In this document: in pieces, positions 59,687 to 64,000 of the stretch | How positions within the stretch are numbered: the stretch's first letter is position 1 | How the letters are laid out: every line of letters begins with the position of its first letter | From: Mycobacterium sp. GA-2829 | GTDB lineage: Bacteria; Actinomycetota; Actinomycetes; Mycobacteriales; Mycobacteriaceae | NCBI RefSeq assembly: GCF_001499965.1 | Contig: NZ_LQIT01000023.1 | Coordinates: forward strand, 164,868 to 228,867 | Direction: 5' to 3' | DNA length: 64,000 bases | The notes under the pieces: model-generated | Databases searched by the model: none | What the model was told of the DNA's origin: nothing | Seen by the model: the letters and a program-made list of their open reading frames with translations, nothing else | Program-made: the position numbers and the translations under genes

Positions 59687-61099
59687 GTGGCAACCCGCAT
59701 CGTGATCCTCGGCGGCGGGCCCGCCGGCTATGAAGCGGCCCTCGTCGCCGCGGGCAGTGGTCCGGACGTCCACGTCACCGTCGTCGACTCCGACGGGGTG
59801 GGCGGGGCGTGCGTGCTCTACGACTGCGTGCCGTCGAAGACGTTCATCGCCTCGACCGGGGTGCGCACCGAGCTGCGCCGCGCGTCGGGCCTGGGCTTCG
59901 ACATCAGCATCGAGGACGCCAAGATCTCGCTGCCCCAGATCCACAACCGCGTCAAGACGCTGGCCCGGTCCCAGTCCGCCGACATCGGCAGCCAACTGCT
60001 GCGCGAAGGTGTGACGGTGATCGGCGGCCGCGGTGAGCTGGTCGACGACGTGCCGGGGATGGCCCACCACCGGGTGCGGGTCACCACCAAGGAGGGGCGC
60101 GTCGCGACGCTGAAGGCCGACGTGGTGCTCATCGCCACCGGCGCCAGCCCCCGCGTGCTGCCCGGCGCGGTGCCCGACGGCGAGCGCATCCTGACGTGGC
60201 GGCAGCTCTACGACCTCACCGACCTGCCCGAACACCTCGTCATCGTCGGTTCCGGCGTGACCGGCGCGGAGTTCTGCAATGCCTACACCGAACTCGGGGT
60301 GACGGTGACCGTGGTCGCCAGCCGCGACCAGATCCTGCCGCACGAGGACAGCGACGCCGCCGCGGCGCTGGAGGAGGTGTTCGCCGAACGCGGCGTCACC
60401 CTCATCAAGAACGCCCGCGCCCAGTCGGTCACCCGCACCGCCGACGGGGTGAAGGTGCAGATCGCCGACGGCCGCACGGTCGAGGGCAGCCATGCGCTGA
60501 TGACGGTCGGGTCGGTGCCCAACACCGAGGGCCTCGGCCTCGAGCGGGTGGGTATCGAACTGGCGCGCGGCGGCTACATCCCCGTCGACCGAGTGTCGCG
60601 CACCCCGGCGGCGGGCATCTACGCCGCCGGTGACTGCACCGGCCTGCTGCCGCTGGCGTCGGTGGCCGCGATGCAGGGCCGCATCGCGATGTACCACGCG
60701 CTGGGCGAGGGGGTCGCGCCGATCCGGCTGCGCACCGTCGCCTCGGCGACGTTCACCCGCCCCGAGATCGCCGCGGTCGGGATCCCGCAGACCGCGATCG
60801 ACGACGGCAGCGTGCCTGCCCGCACGCTCATGCTGCCGCTGAACACCAACGCCCGCGCGAAGATGTCGCTGCTGCGGCACGGTTTCGTCAAGATCTTCTG
60901 CCGGCCGGCGACCGGGGTGGTGATCGGCGGCGTCGTGGTCGCGCCGATCGCCTCGGAACTGATCCTGCCGATCGCACTCGCGGTGCAGAACCGCATCTCG
61001 GTGACCGACCTCGCGCAGACCCTGTCGGTGTACCCGTCGCTCTCGGGATCGATCGTCGAGGCCGCGCGTCGGCTCATGGCACACGACGATCTGGACTGA
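59687..61099 (+). CDS. lpdA: LpdA, NAD(P)H quinone reductase of the disulfide reductase fold
   Basis: A 470-residue flavoprotein beginning MATRIVILGGGPAGYEAAL (FAD motif), with NAD motif VIVGSGVTGAEF and third motif IYAAGDCTGLLPLASVA. From memory, M. tuberculosis LpdA lacks one redox cysteine and the C-terminal His-Glu pair and reduces quinones. Here Cys42-VLYD-Cys47 gives a full CxxxxC pair, while the C-terminal His-Glu motif is still absent (VYPSLSGSIVEA). It therefore may differ from the M. tuberculosis enzyme. It is followed 20 bases later by glpD2. Confidence 0.9.
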   Translation: MATRIVILGGGPAGYEAALVAAGSGPDVHVTVVDSDGVGGACVLYDCVPSKTFIASTGVRTELRRASGLGFDISIEDAKISLPQIHNRVKTLARSQSADIGSQLLREGVTVIGGRGELVDDVPGMAHHRVRVTTKEGRVATLKADVVLIATGASPRVLPGAVPDGERILTWRQLYDLTDLPEHLVIVGSGVTGAEFCNAYTELGVTVTVVASRDQILPHEDSDAAAALEEVFAERGVTLIKNARAQSVTRTADGVKVQIADGRTVEGSHALMTVGSVPNTEGLGLERVGIELARGGYIPVDRVSRTPAAGIYAAGDCTGLLPLASVAAMQGRIAMYHALGEGVAPIRLRTVASATFTRPEIAAVGIPQTAIDDGSVPARTLMLPLNTNARAKMSLLRHGFVKIFCRPATGVVIGGVVVAPIASELILPIALAVQNRISVTDLAQTLSVYPSLSGSIVEAARRLMAHDDLD

Positions 61100-61106
61100 A
61101 CCCACG

Positions 61107-61112
61107 TAGCCT
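61107..61112 (+). promoter_or_regulatory. -10 box for glpD2 (leaderless)
   Basis: TAGCCT, seven bases before the GTG at 61120; glpD2 may thus have its own start in addition to read-through from lpdA. Confidence 0.45.
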
Positions 61113-61119
61113 GGGAACG

Positions 61120-62859
61120 GTGAGTGACCCGATCGCAGGCAACCGCCAGACTTTGCTCGGGCCCGAGCAGCGGGCCGAGGCCTGGCAGCGGCTCGGCAGC
61201 GAACAGTTCGACGTCGTGGTGATCGGCGGGGGTGTGGTCGGGGCGGGCGCCGCGCTCGACGCCGCCACCCGCGGACTGAAGGTCGCCCTGGTCGAGGCTC
61301 GTGACTACGCTTCCGGGACGTCCAGTCGCAGCAGCAAGATGTTCCACGGCGGGCTGCGCTACCTCGAACAGCTCGAGTTCGGGCTGGTGCGCGAGGCGTT
61401 GCACGAGCGCGAGCTGTCGCTGACCACCCTGGCCCCGCACCTGGTCAAACCGCTGCCGTTCCTGTTCCCGCTGACCAACAGGTGGTGGGAGCGGCCGTAC
61501 GTGGCGGCGGGCATCTTCCTCTACGACCAGCTCGGCGGCGCGAAATCAGTTCCCGCGCAGAAACATCTGACGAAATCCGGGGCGCTGCGGCTGGCGCCCG
61601 GACTCAAGCGCAGCTCGCTGATCGGCGGAATCCGGTATTACGACACCGTCGTCGACGACGCACGGCACACCATGACCGTCGCCCGTACGGCCGCGCACTA
61701 CGGCGCGGTGGTGCGCACCTCCACCCAGGTGGTGAACCTGCTGCGCGAGGGGGATCGGGTCATCGGTGTCACGGTGCGCGACAGCGAGGACGGGGCGGTG
61801 ACCGAGGTGCGCGGGCACGTCGTGGTCAACGCCACCGGGGTGTGGACCGACGAGATCCAGGCGCTGTCGCGGCAGCGCGGCAGGTTCCGGGTGCGGGCGT
61901 CGAAGGGGGTGCACGTCGTCGTGCCGCGCGACCGGATCGTCAGCGAGGTCGCGATCATTCTGCGCACCGAGAAGTCGGTGCTGTTCGTGATCCCGTGGGG
62001 GACGCACTGGATCATCGGCACCACCGACACCGACTGGAACCTCGACCTCGCGCATCCGGCGGCCACCAAGGCCGACATCGACTACATCCTCGATCACGTC
62101 AACACCGTGCTCGCCACCCCGTTGACGCACGACGACATCGACGGCGTCTACGCCGGTCTGCGGCCGCTGCTGGCGGGCGAGAGCGAGGAGACCTCGAAGC
62201 TGTCCCGCGAACACGCGGTCGCGAGCCCGGCGCCGGGGCTGGTCGCGATCGCGGGCGGTAAGTACACGACGTACCGGGTGATGGGGGAGGACGCCATCGA
62301 CGCGGCCGCCGAATTCGTGCCCGCACGGGTGGCGCCGTCGATCACCGAGAAGGTGCCGCTGATGGGTGCCGACGGCTACTTCGCGTTGATCAACCAAACC
62401 CAAAGTGTCGGTGAACGTTACGGGTTGCACCCGTACCGGGTGCGGCATCTGCTCGACCGGTACGGGTCGTTGATCAGCGAGGTGCTGGCGATGGCCGAGG
62501 GGAACCCCGAGCTGCTGACCCCGATCACCGAGGCGCCGGTCTACCTGAAGGTGGAGGCCTACTACGCGGCGGCCGCTGAGGGGGCGCTGCACCTCGAGGA
62601 CATCCTGGCTCGCCGAATGCGGATTTCGATCGAGTATCCGCACCGCGGGGTGGACTGTGCCCGCGAGGTCGCCGAAGTCGTCGCGCCCGTGCTGGGTTGG
62701 AGCGACGAGGACGTCACCCGCGAGGTGGACACCTACTGTGCGCGCGTCGACGCCGAGGTGCGCAGCCAGCAGCAACCCGACGACGAGTCCGCCGATGCGC
62801 TGCGCGCCGCGGCGCCCGAGGCCAGGGCCGAGATCCTCGAACCCGTCCCGTTGCGATGA
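61120..62859 (+). CDS. glpD2: Glycerol-3-phosphate dehydrogenase (FAD, respiratory)
   Basis: A 579-residue flavoprotein oxidising sn-glycerol-3-phosphate to dihydroxyacetone phosphate and reducing quinone. It has the FAD motif VVIGGGVVGAGAALDAATRG, the substrate region SSRSSKMFHGGLRYLEQ, and IPWGTHWIIGTTDTDW, and GGKYTTYRVMGEDAID near residue 385. The C-terminal DAO domain is complete. Rv3302c position, directly after lpdA. Its stop overlaps the pseudouridine synthase start (ATGA). Confidence 0.95.
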   Translation: MSDPIAGNRQTLLGPEQRAEAWQRLGSEQFDVVVIGGGVVGAGAALDAATRGLKVALVEARDYASGTSSRSSKMFHGGLRYLEQLEFGLVREALHERELSLTTLAPHLVKPLPFLFPLTNRWWERPYVAAGIFLYDQLGGAKSVPAQKHLTKSGALRLAPGLKRSSLIGGIRYYDTVVDDARHTMTVARTAAHYGAVVRTSTQVVNLLREGDRVIGVTVRDSEDGAVTEVRGHVVVNATGVWTDEIQALSRQRGRFRVRASKGVHVVVPRDRIVSEVAIILRTEKSVLFVIPWGTHWIIGTTDTDWNLDLAHPAATKADIDYILDHVNTVLATPLTHDDIDGVYAGLRPLLAGESEETSKLSREHAVASPAPGLVAIAGGKYTTYRVMGEDAIDAAAEFVPARVAPSITEKVPLMGADGYFALINQTQSVGERYGLHPYRVRHLLDRYGSLISEVLAMAEGNPELLTPITEAPVYLKVEAYYAAAAEGALHLEDILARRMRISIEYPHRGVDCAREVAEVVAPVLGWSDEDVTREVDTYCARVDAEVRSQQQPDDESADALRAAAPEARAEILEPVPLR

Positions 62860-63743
62860 GCCGGGTGCGGCCCGCGCCGCTTCCGGTGCGCGACGGGCTG
62901 GGGCCCGCGCGGGTGCGGTTGCGTGGCGGTGCGGTGCTGGTGGAGTTGGCCTCGCGGTTCGGCGATGCGGCGGCGGCCAAGGTGTTCGACGGCGAGGTGG
63001 TGTGCGCCGACGGAACGGTGGTCACGCCTGCGACGGTGCTGCCGCCGGGTGCGCATGTGTACCTGTATCGCGATCTGCCGCACGAGGTTCCGGTGCCGTT
63101 CGAGATGCCGGTGCTGTTCCGCGACGAGAACATCGTGGTGGTCGACAAACCGCATTTCCTGGCGACGATGCCGCGCGGTCGGCATGTCGCCGAGACCGCG
63201 GTGGTGCGGCTGCGGCGGGCACTGGACATGCCGGAGCTGTCGCCGGCGCACCGGTTGGACCGGTTGACCGCGGGGGTGCTGGTGTTCACCACGCGCCGCG
63301 AGGTGCGGGGGCGGTATCAGCAGTTGTTCGCCGACGGTGCGGTGTCGAAGGTGTATCTGGCGCGGGCGGGTGTCGACCCGGGGCTGTCGTTCCCTCGTGT
63401 GCTGCGGAGCCGGATCACCAAGGAGCGCGGGCGGTTACAGGCGTTCGAAGAGCCGGGGGAGCCGAACGCGGAGACGGTCGTGGAGCATCTCGGCGACGGG
63501 TTGTACCGGTTGACGCCGCGGACCGGGCGGACGCATCAGCTGCGGGTGCACATGGCGTCGCTGGGGTTGCCGATCCTCGGGGATCCGCTGTATCCCGACG
63601 TCATTGATGTCGCTGCCGACGACTTCTCTCGGCCGATGCAGCTCTTGGCGCATCGGTTGGCGTTCGACGACCCGCTGACGGGGGAGCGGCGGGAATTCTT
63701 GAGTGGGCGAACCCTACTGGCGCGCCGAGACTACGGTTGTTGA
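62856..63743 (+). CDS. RluA-family pseudouridine synthase, Rv3300c type
   Basis: A 295-residue enzyme. The catalytic Asp is in HRLDRLTAGVLVFT, with IVVVDKPHFLATMPRGRH (motif I), YLARAGVDPG and TGRTHQLRVHMASLGLPILGDPLYP (motif III). The N-terminal 75 residues are an S4-like/variable domain. The target base is unknown. The ATG overlaps the glpD2 stop. The last seven codons (RRDYGC and stop, 63723-63743) are formed by the left arm of palindromic element F. Confidence 0.9.
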   Translation: MSRVRPAPLPVRDGLGPARVRLRGGAVLVELASRFGDAAAAKVFDGEVVCADGTVVTPATVLPPGAHVYLYRDLPHEVPVPFEMPVLFRDENIVVVDKPHFLATMPRGRHVAETAVVRLRRALDMPELSPAHRLDRLTAGVLVFTTRREVRGRYQQLFADGAVSKVYLARAGVDPGLSFPRVLRSRITKERGRLQAFEEPGEPNAETVVEHLGDGLYRLTPRTGRTHQLRVHMASLGLPILGDPLYPDVIDVAADDFSRPMQLLAHRLAFDDPLTGERREFLSGRTLLARRDYGC

Positions 63744-63784
63744 CGCGTTTCGGCGAAATTCCGTCAACAACCGTAGTTTCGCGG
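63723..63784. repeat. Palindromic element F (CGCCGAG family), entering a coding end
   Basis: Arms 63730-63745 and 63762-63777 pair perfectly over 16 bases (ACTACGGTTGTTGACG/CGTCAACAACCGTAGT); the outer CGCCGAG has decayed on the right (TTCGCGG). The left arm is shared almost word for word with element E. The left arm supplies the end and stop codon of the pseudouridine synthase gene. Confidence 0.72.
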
Positions 63785-63817
63785 CAGGGTGTAGGCGATG
63801 GGTGCCACAATTGGCGG

Positions 63818-64000
63818 GTGGGTAAATTTCGGCCGCTGTCTGCGGCGTCTGCAACCGCGCTGATATTCGCCGGTGTTCTGACCCCCGTCGTCCCCACCGC
63901 GAACGCCACCGTCTGCGGATCGGTGGGCGGCCGACACGTCGACGTCACCGGATGCGCCGACCCGCTGTCCTACCTCAACGATGCGTTGCCGCCTCCGCCC
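63818..64000 (+). CDS. Secreted protein, N-terminal part (cut by window end)
   Basis: The first 61 codons of a gene running out of the window. GTG start, MGKFRPLSAASATALIFAG, hydrophobic core and a cleavage site near ANA-TVC. The mature start TVCGSVGGRHVDVTGCADPLS has two cysteines and ends in PPPP. A short intergenic region with element F precedes it. Family cannot be judged from this fragment. Confidence 0.6.
   Translation, partial: MGKFRPLSAASATALIFAGVLTPVVPTANATVCGSVGGRHVDVTGCADPLSYLNDALPPPP

Overview
The window is chromosomal DNA of a mycobacterium, most likely a fast-growing Mycolicibacterium-type species. This rests on high GC, frequent GTG starts, four-base ATGA/GTGA gene overlaps, mycobacterial-type -10 boxes (TANNNT), and gene order. 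From memory, the backbone follows the M. tuberculosis block Rv3362c to Rv3300c in reverse: mfpA, the Rv3359-type flavin oxidoreductase, folD, metX/metZ, trpS, a BrkB-type protein, dacB1, an Rv3329-type aminotransferase, a SigJ-type sigma factor, sdhCDAB, cdd-deoA-add, an Rv3311-type protein, upp, pmmB, deoD, amiB1/amiA1, an Rv3304-type protein, lpdA, glpD2 and an Rv3300c-type pseudouridine synthase. No tRNA, rRNA, insertion sequence, prophage or CRISPR array was seen.

Layout. 1-0.9 kb: end of the GTPase/MfpA operon. 0.9-2 kb: a secreted haemophore-like protein between two paralogous secreted proteins. 2.1-4.5 kb: flavin monooxygenase and transglutaminase-like protein. 4.6-8 kb: a tight four-gene operon around a DyP-type peroxidase with two proteins I cannot assign. 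8-14.4 kb: lipase-like hydrolase, rhomboid-like protein, AraC regulator, FHA-ABC exporter and a membrane protein. 14.4-20.3 kb: old-yellow-enzyme homologue, folD, a DUF3017 protein and a short-form NAD-glutamate dehydrogenase. 20.4-26.1 kb: methionine operon behind a SAM-IV riboswitch, then monomeric isocitrate dehydrogenase. 26.1-32.5 kb: hydrolase, xthA, trpS, BrkB, a guanidine-III riboswitch with its SMR exporter, a nitronate monooxygenase-like protein and dacB1. 32.6-37.3 kb: SMP-30-like protein and a probable amine-catabolic set (aminotransferase, Lrp regulator, aldehyde dehydrogenase). 37.3-39.7 kb: an ECF41 sigma factor, its carboxymuconolactone decarboxylase partner and small secreted proteins. 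39.8-43.2 kb: succinate dehydrogenase. 43.5-46.8 kb and 50.7-57.7 kb: nucleoside salvage, phosphohexomutase and M20 hydrolases. 47.6-50.6 kb: a duplicated-domain protein and an EspC-like/NlpC-P60/YbaB-like cassette. 57.7-64 kb: DUF4032 protein, GGCT-like protein, lpdA, glpD2, pseudouridine synthase and the start of a secreted protein.

Three signals cut across the genes. First, a set of long intergenic palindromes shares the termini CGCCGAG and CTCGGCG while the stem sequences vary. Second, at least fourteen genes have a TANNNT box 5-8 bases before an RTG start, which predicts leaderless mRNAs. Third, there is strong cis-regulatory evidence: SAM-IV, guanidine-III, and an exact ECF41 promoter, TGTCACA-N16-CGTC. 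The least explained loci are the DyP operon, the haemophore triad and the EspC/P60/YbaB cassette.
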